The position numbers and the translations under genes were made by a program. Positions 1 to 5,712 of a stretch of DNA of 5,871 nucleotides are shown in pieces. The notes beneath the pieces are model-generated. The model had not been told where the DNA came from, searched no databases, and saw only the letters and a program-made list of their open reading frames with translations. Position 1 is the stretch's first letter; every line of letters begins with the position of its first letter. The DNA lies in assembly GCA_903908015.1 (NCBI GenBank), contig CAIVQI010000152.1, forward strand, positions 1 through 5,871, written 5' to 3'. Source of the stretch: an uncultured Bacteroidota bacterium. GTDB lineage: Bacteria > Bacteroidota > Bacteroidia > UBA7662.

Positions 1-2
1 CG

Positions 3-971
3 AGTGGCATGGGGGCCATAGATGCGGTCATCAAATTGCTCCAACCCGGCGATGAGGTGATCGCAGGCGATGACCTATATGGAGGGAGTTACAGGATGTT
101 CACGCAAATCTATGAGCACTTTGGTATTCGTTTTCACTTCATCAATTTGTCTGATCTCGCTGTTGTTTCGGCACGTGTGACTGAAAAAACGCGCCTGATT
201 TGGGCCGAAACGCCCACCAATCCGACCCTTCGTATCGTGGACATCGAGGCTTTAGCCCGAATAGCGCAAAGGGCTGGATGCTTGTTGGCGGTCGACAATA
301 CTTTCGCGTCGCCCTATCTTCAAAATCCGCTCGATTTGGGGGCCGATATCGTGATGCACAGTGTTACCAAATACCTGAGTGGGCACAGCGATGTGGTCAT
401 GGGTGCACTGATGACGAACCAGGAGGGTTTGTATTCCCGCTTGGCCTTTATTCTGAACAGTTGCGGTGCCAATCCTGGTCCAATGGACTCGTTTTTGGTG
501 TTGCGCGGGGTCAAAACCCTTCATCTTCGAATGAAGGCACACTGTGAAAACGCGGCAGCCGTGGCCCAATTTCTGCGGGATCATCCGGCCGTGGGTCGGG
601 TGTATTATCCCGGATTTATTGACCATCCAGGGCATGATGTAGCGGCGAAACAAATGCGGGGATTTGGTGGGATGGTGTCGTTTACGCTGCGGAACGACGA
701 TGAACAAGCTGCGCGCCGCCTGGCCTCCTCGCTCAAGGTTTTTTCCCTGGCCGAATCGCTTGGGGGCGTTGAATCGCTGGTGGGCCATCCGGCGAGCATG
801 ACCCACGCCAGCATTCCGCGCGACCGCAGGGTGGCTGCCGGGGTGGTCGACGGACTCCTGCGCCTGAGTGTGGGGGTAGAGGACATCGATGACTTGATCG
901 ACGACCTGAGGACCGCATTGGATGGCTTGGCTGGAGTGGAGGGAAAGGATGGAATGTCCGGAAAGGGGTGA
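3..971 (+). CDS. Cys/Met metabolism PLP-dependent enzyme (cystathionine gamma-synthase / gamma-lyase type), 5'-truncated by window edge
   Basis: This is a fold-type I PLP enzyme of the trans-sulfuration family. Such enzymes are cytoplasmic and act on cystathionine, O-acyl-homoserine or related sulfur amino acids. The frame is already open at base 3 and reads SGMGAIDAV, which is an internal motif of this family, so the ATG at 9 is not the true start. I estimate that 60-80 N-terminal residues lie outside the window. Counting from that Met, YGGSYRMF (24-31) matches the cofactor-binding loop, VDNTFASPY (95-103) holds the Asp that pairs with the pyridine nitrogen, and HSVTKYLSGHSD (117-128) holds the Schiff-base lysine K121 (codon 369-371). 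SLGGVESLVGHPASMTHA (250-267) and LRLSVGVED (284-292, carboxylate-binding Arg) are C-terminal signatures. The stop overlaps the next gene start by 4 bases. The family is secure. Synthase, beta-lyase and gamma-lyase cannot be separated from this fragment, so no symbol is given. Confidence 0.93.
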   Translation, partial: SGMGAIDAVIKLLQPGDEVIAGDDLYGGSYRMFTQIYEHFGIRFHFINLSDLAVVSARVTEKTRLIWAETPTNPTLRIVDIEALARIAQRAGCLLAVDNTFASPYLQNPLDLGADIVMHSVTKYLSGHSDVVMGALMTNQEGLYSRLAFILNSCGANPGPMDSFLVLRGVKTLHLRMKAHCENAAAVAQFLRDHPAVGRVYYPGFIDHPGHDVAAKQMRGFGGMVSFTLRNDDEQAARRLASSLKVFSLAESLGGVESLVGHPASMTHASIPRDRRVAAGVVDGLLRLSVGVEDIDDLIDDLRTALDGLAGVEGKDGMSGKG

Positions 972-1780
972 ATAAACCAGATTGGCGTGAGGCCGTGGTG
1001 GAGGCCACCGAGCGTTACCACCGCAGAGCCTTTATTGACAACGACCCCATTCAGATTCCCCACTTATTCACCCAACCCATCGATATTGAGGTGGCTGGGT
1101 TTTTCGCCGCCTTGTTGTCGTGGGGCAACCGCACCACCATCATAGGTAAGGCACGCGAACTGATGGGTCGGATGGACAAGGTTCCGGGCGATTTCGTTCG
1201 TTCCTCAAACCAACGAGAATGGGCCTCCTTACAGGGATTTGTGCACCGAACTTTTCAAGATACGGATTTATTGTTCTTGATGGACTACCTCCATCGCCAT
1301 TATAGCGAATACAATAGCCTCGAGGATGCGTTCCTGGGCAGTGCAGCATCTGCCGCGGAATGGGACGGACGGCAGCGGCTACAGGCATTTCACGACCGGG
1401 TATTCTCGGTGGAATGGGCGCCAAAGCGTACGCGCAAGCACGTGCCATCGCCCGACAGGGGGTCGCGGTGCAAGCGCTTGAATATGTTTCTTCGGTGGAT
1501 GGTGCGACCTGATCCACAGGGGGTCGACTTTGGCTTATGGCAACGCATCTCGCCAGCCAGTCTCATGATGCCGCTTGATGTGCATGTGGAGCGTGTGGCA
1601 TTGCAGTGGGGCTTGTTGACCGGCAAGGAGCGGGGGTGGCATGCCGTGGAGGTCCTCACGGCCCAAATGCGACTGCTGGATCCGGCAGATCCCGTGCGGT
1701 TCGATTACGGCTTATTTTCTTTGGGGGTCGAACAAAAAGTGCTTAGGCAACACCAGGCCAAGTCGCCAGATCGTCTATGA
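968..1780 (+). CDS. TIGR02757 (DUF2400) family protein
   Basis: A conserved protein of unknown biochemical function, 270 residues, close to the usual family length. Family signatures appear in order: DIEVAGFFAALLSWGNRTTI (39-58), PSPDRGSRCKRLNMFLRWM (160-178), VDFGLW (186-191), MPLDVHVERVA (201-211, family form PLDTHV) and DPVRFDYGLFSLGV (241-254). The start is a GTG at 968 lying in GTGA over the stop of the PLP enzyme, with a GGAAAGG-like sequence just upstream. This points to translational coupling in a two-gene operon. The stop lies 38 bp inside the 3' end of the opposing gene. The final 16 residues after SLGV run past the usual conserved C-terminus and coincide with that overlap. No signal peptide or membrane segment is evident. 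Family assignment is firm; no function is claimed. Confidence 0.9.
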   Translation: MNKPDWREAVVEATERYHRRAFIDNDPIQIPHLFTQPIDIEVAGFFAALLSWGNRTTIIGKARELMGRMDKVPGDFVRSSNQREWASLQGFVHRTFQDTDLLFLMDYLHRHYSEYNSLEDAFLGSAASAAEWDGRQRLQAFHDRVFSVEWAPKRTRKHVPSPDRGSRCKRLNMFLRWMVRPDPQGVDFGLWQRISPASLMMPLDVHVERVALQWGLLTGKERGWHAVEVLTAQMRLLDPADPVRFDYGLFSLGVEQKVLRQHQAKSPDRL

Positions 1781-2144
1781 CCAGGTCCACCGCACCATCG
1801 CTCAGCATCAATTGGCCCAGTATTTCCGGACGTTTGATGGCCCTACTGGCTTTTTTGGGGTCTTCTTCGGGATGTTGCTCGAGGTAGAGCTCGGTATAAT
1901 ACTCCATCTCGGCATGGTCGGCGGGGTTCATCACCCCATACAAAAGGCTCTCGTTGACCCTGTAGATGCGGCACTGGTCGTAAACCTCAAGTTCATCTCC
2001 CAACAAGATGACCTCAGCAAGTTCCTCCTGTATCAAAATCTTGGTGAGCTTGATGACTTCAGGATCGGTTCCTTGTGTAAAGCAGATAATGGGGGGCGTT
2101 TCCCGTTCGGCGCACCATGCTTGGATGGCTTCCAGCTTACTCAT
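1743..2144 (-). CDS. Truncated phosphate acetyl/butyryltransferase-like (PTA_PTB N-terminal half) protein
   Basis: A 133-residue ORF whose sequence resembles the first half of a phosphate acyltransferase domain, as found in Pta, Ptb and the C-terminal region of MaeB. Residues 18-49 (PIICFTQGTDPEVIKLTKIL, then EELAEVILLGDE) match the family pattern P-E-G-x-D-x-R-V-L-K-A followed by A-x-P-I-L-L-G. Residues 99-121 (ASRAIKRPEILGQLMLSDGA followed by VDL) match the later pattern E-A-x-x-x-x-x-P-x-x-F-G-x-M-M-V-x-x-G-x-A-D. The ORF stops where a full-length enzyme would continue with SGAxHTTAD and the C-terminal catalytic half, so acyltransferase activity is unlikely. The ATG at 2144 has no Shine-Dalgarno sequence, which is common in Bacteroidota. 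Its 3' end overlaps the convergent TIGR02757 gene by 38 bp. It may be a functional stand-alone regulatory domain or a decaying gene; these cannot be told apart here. The homology is read by eye and is remote. Confidence 0.65.
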   Translation of the reverse strand: MSKLEAIQAWCAERETPPIICFTQGTDPEVIKLTKILIQEELAEVILLGDELEVYDQCRIYRVNESLLYGVMNPADHAEMEYYTELYLEQHPEEDPKKASRAIKRPEILGQLMLSDGAVDLVIDDLATWPGVA

Positions 2145-2200
2145 ATTGAAAATGTGTACTAAAATAAAGGTTTTATATCAAATGAAAAAAAATCAGGGGT

Positions 2201-2208
2201 TATTTTTG
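2201..2208 (+). promoter_or_regulatory. Candidate -7 promoter element for mnmE
   Basis: TATTTTTG fits the Bacteroidota sigma-factor -7 consensus TAnnTTTG exactly and ends 16 bases before the mnmE ATG. No clear TTTG sits about 19 bases upstream, so the -33 half is weak. The surrounding 2145-2224 interval is AT-rich and separates the divergently transcribed PTA-like gene from mnmE, so a promoter is expected here. Confidence 0.35.
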
Positions 2209-2224
2209 CAAAAAATAGCTGAAA

Positions 2225-3619
2225 ATGAGCAAGAATAGGGCCTCAGACGGCTCCACCATTGTGGCGTTGGCCTCACCTCAGGGTATTGGTGCGGTAGCCC
2301 TTATACGCTTATCAGGCCCCTCTTCTGCCCGGATTGTGTCTGCAATGAGCAGAATGCTCGTCGATGCCCAGCTGGTGTTGGACCGTCGGGCGCGATTGCG
2401 TCGCTTGTATGATGGCGCTGATGTGCTCGATGAGGCGGTGGTAACGGGTTTTGCGGGGCCAGGGAGCTATACGGGGGAGGATGTGGTGGAGCTGGGGGTG
2501 CATGCATCGCCTTTCATTATTGAACGGGTCTTGCGGTTATGCCTCGAAGCAGGGGCCAGGTTGGCCGAGCCGGGTGAGTTTACGCTCAGGGCGTTTCTCA
2601 ACGGCCGGCTTGATTTGAGTCAGGCCGAAGCGGTGGCCGACCTCATCGCTGCAGATAGTCCCGCCGCCCACCGTCTGGCCGTACACCAGTTGCGGGGCGG
2701 TCTTTCGGAGCGGATTGGTCGTTTCCGCGGGCAGCTCATTGATTTGGCCGCGCTCCTGGAGCTCGAACTGGATTTTTCGGAGGAGGATGTGGCATTTGCC
2801 GATCGCACCACCCTGCATGCTTTGCTCGTGGCGGTGCGGGCGGAACTGGCCTCCCTGCGGGCGGGGTATCGGGCTGGACAAATCGCACGTGATGGGGTGA
2901 CAACCGTCATCGCCGGGCGGCCCAATGCGGGCAAATCTACCCTTCTGAATGCCCTGTTGGGTGAGGAGAAGGCCATTGTTTCGCCCATTCCAGGCACCAC
3001 AAGGGATGTGGTGGAGGATGTGTTGATGATCGATGGTGTAAAATTCAGGCTGGTGGATACGGCGGGCCTTCGCAGCACCCAGGATCCGGTTGAGCGAATG
3101 GGGGTGGAACGCACGCAGGACCGCATGCAGCGGGCGGCTGTCGTCCTCTACCTCTTCGACCCTCAGGCGTATGGTTTGGTGCAGGAATTGGGGCACGAAC
3201 TGGCCTCATTATCTTCCGGTGATGCGCTGGTGTTGCCCGTGGCCGGTAAATGCGATGTGCCCTCGAACCGGCTTTTGCTCCAAGATGATGCATGGCGGGC
3301 CAAGTGGCCCGAACTCATTGAAATTTCAGGTCAAACCGGTGAAGGCTTGGGTGACCTGCGCGCTGCCCTGCGGCGGGTGGTCGATTCGCTGGGTTTGTCG
3401 GGCGAGGTGGTGGTGGCCCAATTGCGCCACTATGAATTGTTGGGTCGGGCGGATGTGGAGTTGGAATATGCCGAATCGGGAATCACAACGGGACTGGCCA
3501 CAGAATTGCTGGCGGGGCACCTCAGGGCCGCCCTGCGTCACCTGGGGGAAATCACCGGCGCCGTGGGGGCGGATGACGTGCTGGGGGCCATTTTTTCGAG
3601 GTTTTGTATCGGGAAGTAA
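2225..3619 (+). CDS. mnmE: tRNA uridine-5-carboxymethylaminomethyl(34) synthesis GTPase MnmE (TrmE)
   Basis: A potassium-activated GTPase that, with MnmG, installs the carboxymethylaminomethyl group on wobble uridine U34 of certain tRNAs in the cytoplasm. Full length, 464 residues. The N-terminal tetrahydrofolate-binding domain includes GPGSYTGEDVVEL (78-90) and PGEFTLRAFLNGRLDLSQAE (116-135). The helical domain includes ELDFSEEDV (181-189). The inserted G domain has G1 GRPNAGKS (231-238, with N234 at the K+-ligand position), G2 GTTRD (257-261), G3 DTAG (278-281), E290 at the place of the proposed catalytic Glu282 of E. coli, and an SGQTGEG G5-like loop (368-374). The protein ends in the hallmark FCIGK (460-464) with its catalytic-motif cysteine C461. 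G4 reads GKCD (341-344) where NKxD is expected. The ATG at 2225 places TIVALASPQG at the usual distance from the N-terminus. The last 18 bases are repeated at 5713-5730. Confidence 0.97.
   Translation: MSKNRASDGSTIVALASPQGIGAVALIRLSGPSSARIVSAMSRMLVDAQLVLDRRARLRRLYDGADVLDEAVVTGFAGPGSYTGEDVVELGVHASPFIIERVLRLCLEAGARLAEPGEFTLRAFLNGRLDLSQAEAVADLIAADSPAAHRLAVHQLRGGLSERIGRFRGQLIDLAALLELELDFSEEDVAFADRTTLHALLVAVRAELASLRAGYRAGQIARDGVTTVIAGRPNAGKSTLLNALLGEEKAIVSPIPGTTRDVVEDVLMIDGVKFRLVDTAGLRSTQDPVERMGVERTQDRMQRAAVVLYLFDPQAYGLVQELGHELASLSSGDALVLPVAGKCDVPSNRLLLQDDAWRAKWPELIEISGQTGEGLGDLRAALRRVVDSLGLSGEVVVAQLRHYELLGRADVELEYAESGITTGLATELLAGHLRAALRHLGEITGAVGADDVLGAIFSRFCIGK
3602..3619 (+). repeat. attL-like site: 3' end of mnmE, copy 1 of direct repeat
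   Basis: TTTTGTATCGGGAAGTAA encodes the FCIGK-stop end of mnmE. An 18-base sequence matching at 15 positions lies in the same orientation at 5713-5730. The 3' end of trmE is the established attachment site of SGI1-family genomic islands, which use an 18-bp site covering these codons. I infer an integration junction, because sequence composition and gene direction both change immediately downstream. Confidence 0.65.
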
Positions 3620-3639
3620 TCGCCGATAATCAGCGATTA
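3617..3639. repeat. Inverted repeat starting at the mnmE stop codon
   Basis: Perfect 7-bp arms TAATCGC (3617-3623) and GCGATTA (3633-3639) flank a 9-base spacer. An overlapping second inverted repeat, TATCGG (3607-3612) with CCGATA (3623-3628), straddles the same point. No T-run follows, so this is not a convincing mnmE terminator. Its position at the proposed junction suggests recombinase-binding symmetry. Confidence 0.5.
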
Positions 3640-3640
3640 A

Positions 3641-3677
3641 CAAAAACCAACATTGACCACGAAAGCCGTTGCTGGTT
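3641..3677 (-). terminator. Candidate rho-independent terminator for the abiE operon
   Basis: In minus-strand RNA an 8-bp stem (AACCAGCA with TGTTGGTT, one G-U pair; plus-strand arms 3645-3652 and 3670-3677) encloses a 17-base loop. A run of five U follows (plus-strand AAAAA at 3642-3646, overlapping the stem base). It lies about 57 bases beyond the abiEii stop, between convergent abiEii and mnmE, where a terminator is expected. The loop is large and the stem only moderately GC-rich, so the call is tentative. Confidence 0.4.
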
Positions 3678-3733
3678 GAGGGTTTTCAGGTTTTTTGCTC
3701 ATCCGTCTTTTAGGTTGTTGTTCATTGCCCTTT

Positions 3734-4699
3734 TCACAAACAGTTCAAATGCAATTGTATCCTTGTCAAAATCGCTTCAAATTCTGGTTGCCCGTTGTAG
3801 TATAGCTTGGAAGTGGTTTGATAACGTTTTTTGAATAATTCTCTTATCTGCAAATCGTTTAACAACAAAGCAGGGTGCTCTCGAAGTGGTATTTGGTTGT
3901 CAGCCCCTTTGATTCGAGCTGCTTTGTGCGATAAATATTCCGGGGTGCCAATGAAAGCCTGTATATCCGGATTGCCGAGCAGGCAATAAACATCATAATA
4001 CTGACGCATGAAGTTCGTGTTATCAGAAGCGCCGTGTTGATCCCTGTTTCGATATTTGCGCACGATGGTTTGGAGCTTTTCAATAAGTGTGTAACCCGGA
4101 TGATAGCATTGTACGCCTGTTGCTGTATTGTTTATGTAATTGATGTGCACTCCTAATGATTCGAGATGTTCCCAAACCCAGGAAGAAATATCTACAGGGC
4201 TATTAGGTGTTACGGTGTCGAATCCGGCTTCTAATAAAATCCCGTCTTTAAGCCCTTCTAACGTAGGCGTATGACTTTTATAGTAGAGTCTTATTCCACC
4301 AATTCTGTATTTTTCTTTGTCATCAAATTCATGGTCCCTCACAATTTCAATGATTCCATCTATTGAAAGTGAATTTGCAAAAACATCATAGAATTCTTTG
4401 CGTGCTGTTTTTACTTGATATTTATCTTCTTTGCCTTCGATGGATAAGCCAAAGTTTGTACGAACGTGTATGTCGATGTCCTCCGAAAATCTATGAATCA
4501 GCCCATAGCCTTTGGATAACGATGTTCCTCCTTTCAATTCAAACTCAATTCCTTGTTGTTGCAATGAGTACAGCGCATGCACAATCCAATAATCCTTCTC
4601 AACTAATGTAATATCAATACCTTTTTTAGTAGATACAATGGAGAGAAGCTCTTTGAATTCAGGGTCGTTGTGTATGAAATCAAGCGTACTGGAGTACAT
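3734..4699 (-). CDS. abiEii: AbiEii/AbiGii-family nucleotidyltransferase toxin
   Basis: Toxin half of an AbiE-type (type IV) toxin-antitoxin and phage-abortive-infection system, 321 residues. Characterised relatives are DNA polymerase beta-fold nucleotidyltransferases. AbiEii is a GTP-binding protein, and the related MenT toxins of mycobacteria add pyrimidines to tRNA 3' ends. The nucleotidyltransferase core is intact: FELKGGTSLSKGY (53-65) supplies the GG-T/S-x-x-x-K motif. RFSEDIDIHV (70-79) supplies the D-x-D-type metal-binding acids D74 and D76. PGYTLIEKLQTI (201-212) and RQYYDVYCLL (232-241) match the conserved helical motifs of the family, E/K and R-x-x-x-D. The ATG at 4699 lies inside the upstream antitoxin gene, a 20-bp overlap consistent with translational coupling. 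No signal peptide or membrane segment is evident. AT-rich codon use contrasts with neighbouring mnmE, suggesting horizontal acquisition. The tRNA target is unknown. Confidence 0.92.
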   Translation of the reverse strand: MYSSTLDFIHNDPEFKELLSIVSTKKGIDITLVEKDYWIVHALYSLQQQGIEFELKGGTSLSKGYGLIHRFSEDIDIHVRTNFGLSIEGKEDKYQVKTARKEFYDVFANSLSIDGIIEIVRDHEFDDKEKYRIGGIRLYYKSHTPTLEGLKDGILLEAGFDTVTPNSPVDISSWVWEHLESLGVHINYINNTATGVQCYHPGYTLIEKLQTIVRKYRNRDQHGASDNTNFMRQYYDVYCLLGNPDIQAFIGTPEYLSHKAARIKGADNQIPLREHPALLLNDLQIRELFKKRYQTTSKLYYNGQPEFEAILTRIQLHLNCL

Positions 4700-5261
4700 T
4701 TCGGACGATTGATTTTAATTTACGTTTTGTTTTGCCTTTACCATAAATCTGGGTTGCCTTCATTAGGGCATCAGCATTAAATCTACCCATATTCTTTGAT
4801 AATATGTTTAATGTTTTATTTTGATCTTCTGCAAGCTTTTCCATATTGTTCAATAAATCAACCAGTAGGTATTCTCTTGTGATGCTCTTAGGAAATGATG
4901 ATTTCAATTTGAATTCAAAAGTCTTTCCGTTGAGTTGAAATTCGCCTTTTCGTTTATGGTTATACACCCAAATGGTATTGTAGAGCTGTGTTAGCCCAAG
5001 TCCAAGTGAGTTGAACAGATTTGGGGACACCAAAAGAAAGTCGTCGTCTTTTAAAAAACGCGCTACAATCTGTCGGTCATTGGGCGGGACAACGCCAAAT
5101 TTTGATTGCTTTGGTGCGTAATACAATCCCTGTTTCAATTTCACCAATGTTCCGTCTTTGGTCAATTGAGCCAAATGCCGATCTATGGCCGTGGAATAAT
5201 ATTCCAGGTCGGAACGGCGATAGACTTCACCCTGCTTGATATGTTGACGGAGCAAATCCAT
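4680..5261 (-). CDS. abiEi: AbiEi-like winged-helix antitoxin (DUF6088-type)
   Basis: Cognate antitoxin of the AbiE pair. Known AbiEi proteins bind their own promoter through an N-terminal winged helix and neutralise the toxin without stable complex formation (type IV). From the Met at 5261 the protein is 193 residues. Residues 1-50 form the winged helix, with RRSDLEYYSTAIDRHLAQLT (15-34) as the helix-turn-helix and KLKQGLYYAP (41-50) as the wing. A C-terminal domain follows, including SPNLFNSLGLGLTQLY (79-94) and a very basic tail (KGKTKRKLKS, 175-184). The frame stays open to an earlier ATG at 5321, adding 20 residues. I prefer 5261 because family homologies begin there and a TACTTTTG -7-like box lies at 5272-5279, inside the longer version. 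The stop overlaps the toxin start by 20 bp. Autorepression is expected from the family, not shown here. Confidence 0.85.
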   Translation of the reverse strand: MDLLRQHIKQGEVYRRSDLEYYSTAIDRHLAQLTKDGTLVKLKQGLYYAPKQSKFGVVPPNDRQIVARFLKDDDFLLVSPNLFNSLGLGLTQLYNTIWVYNHKRKGEFQLNGKTFEFKLKSSFPKSITREYLLVDLLNNMEKLAEDQNKTLNILSKNMGRFNADALMKATQIYGKGKTKRKLKSIVRNVLQYA

Positions 5262-5271
5262 TTCTTTGACA

Positions 5272-5279
5272 CAAAAGTA
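5272..5279 (-). promoter_or_regulatory. Candidate -7 promoter element for the abiE operon
   Basis: Minus-strand TACTTTTG is an exact TAnnTTTG match ending 10 bases before the preferred abiEi start at 5261, which implies a very short leader. A TTTG lies 22 bases upstream, slightly longer than the usual 19-base spacing, so the -33 half is imperfect. Confidence 0.35.
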
Positions 5280-5362
5280 CCGGTATTTTTTGAAGCGCTT
5301 GCAAAAAATGGAAAAATTCATGCAAATGGAATGGTTCGTCGCTTTGATGGAGGCATACCCAC

Positions 5363-5382
5363 CAACGGCGGAGCTGCCGTTG
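5363..5382. repeat. Short GC-rich inverted repeat
   Basis: CAACGGC (5363-5369) and GCCGTTG (5376-5382) form a perfect 7-bp stem with a 6-base loop, followed on the plus strand by TTCTTT. It could act as a weak plus-strand terminator, but no plus-strand gene ends just before it. Confidence 0.4.
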
Positions 5383-5433
5383 TTCTTTGATGATCAGGGA
5401 GCGACCCCGTGAGGGTGGACAGCCCATCCGCGG

Positions 5434-5485
5434 GTGCGAGAGAATATTCTCTGGAATCTGGAAAATTCCAGAGAATATTTCGCAC
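5434..5485. repeat. Long near-perfect palindrome (hairpin-forming)
   Basis: Arms GTGCGA (5434-5439) plus a 15-base AATATTCTCTGGAAT (5443-5457) pair with ATTCCAGAGAATATT (5465-5479) plus TCGCAC (5480-5485). That gives 21 paired positions, interrupted only by a 3-base bulge (GAG, 5440-5442), around a 7-base loop. A 12-bp perfect palindrome GAGAATATTCTC (5440-5451) lies within the left arm. No T-run follows on either strand, so it is not a typical terminator. It could be a repeated extragenic palindrome, a tiny non-autonomous transposable element, a structured RNA or a protein-binding site. Confidence 0.75.
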
Positions 5486-5636
5486 TGCCCCACCTACACA
5501 GCGTACCCTTTGACTAGCCTCCCCGATGGAGCGCGGGTGCGTGGTTTCCTGCCCCGTGCCGTTTGCGTGATGAGCGTTGGATAGAAGTTGTTGAACAGGC
5601 GTTTGTCCCCTCAAAAGTAAATTTTCTGTGTGGTTT

Positions 5637-5663
5637 TGTACCTAATTGTACCATATAGGTACA
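5637..5663. promoter_or_regulatory. TGTACC half-site cluster (operator- or arm-site-like)
   Basis: TGTACC occurs at 5637-5642 and 5647-5652, exactly one helical turn (10 bp) apart as part of the direct repeat TTGTACC. Its inverse GGTACA occurs at 5658-5663, making the palindrome TGTACC-ATATA-GGTACA. Phased direct plus inverted half-sites in AT-rich DNA suggest a protein-binding array. It lies 50 bases inside the distal att-like repeat and far upstream of both flanking starts. Confidence 0.45.
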
Positions 5664-5712
5664 TATATTTCTTAATATATTTTAAATAAGTGAGATAAGA
5701 TAATCAGTTACT

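Noticed and set aside
252..806. Long minus-strand frame (184 residues) opposite the PLP enzyme
   Set aside because: It lies entirely antisense to a gene with full catalytic motifs and shows no family resemblance.
2145..2224. Promoter for the minus-strand PTA-like gene
   Set aside because: TTTG and a TTCATTTG box are present on the minus strand, but the spacing is 22 rather than about 19 and the box lacks the TA, so I did not list it as a feature.
2537..3196. Long minus-strand frames (up to 219 residues) opposite mnmE
   Set aside because: Shadows of a GC-rich, confidently identified gene; translations are His/Pro/Arg-rich without motifs.
3617..3639. Inverted repeat after mnmE as a rho-independent terminator
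   Set aside because: The stem is AT-rich, only 7 bp, and is followed by ACAAAAACC rather than a T-run on the plus strand.
3604..3834. Plus-strand 76-residue frame across the mnmE end and the abiEii 3' end
   Set aside because: It begins inside mnmE in another frame, overlaps abiEii antisense and resembles no protein family; it is a shadow.
5308..5412. Short plus-strand frame (MEKFMQMEWFVAL...), 34 codons, divergent from abiEi
   Set aside because: It is protein-like in part, but it is very short, has no recognisable family and no clear promoter or ribosome site. A leader peptide or gene remnant cannot be excluded.
5318..5614. Minus-strand 98-residue frame covering the GC-richer block
   Set aside because: Proline/arginine-rich translation typical of non-coding GC-rich DNA; its palindrome-derived residues mirror those in the opposite frames, and no motif or start context supports it.
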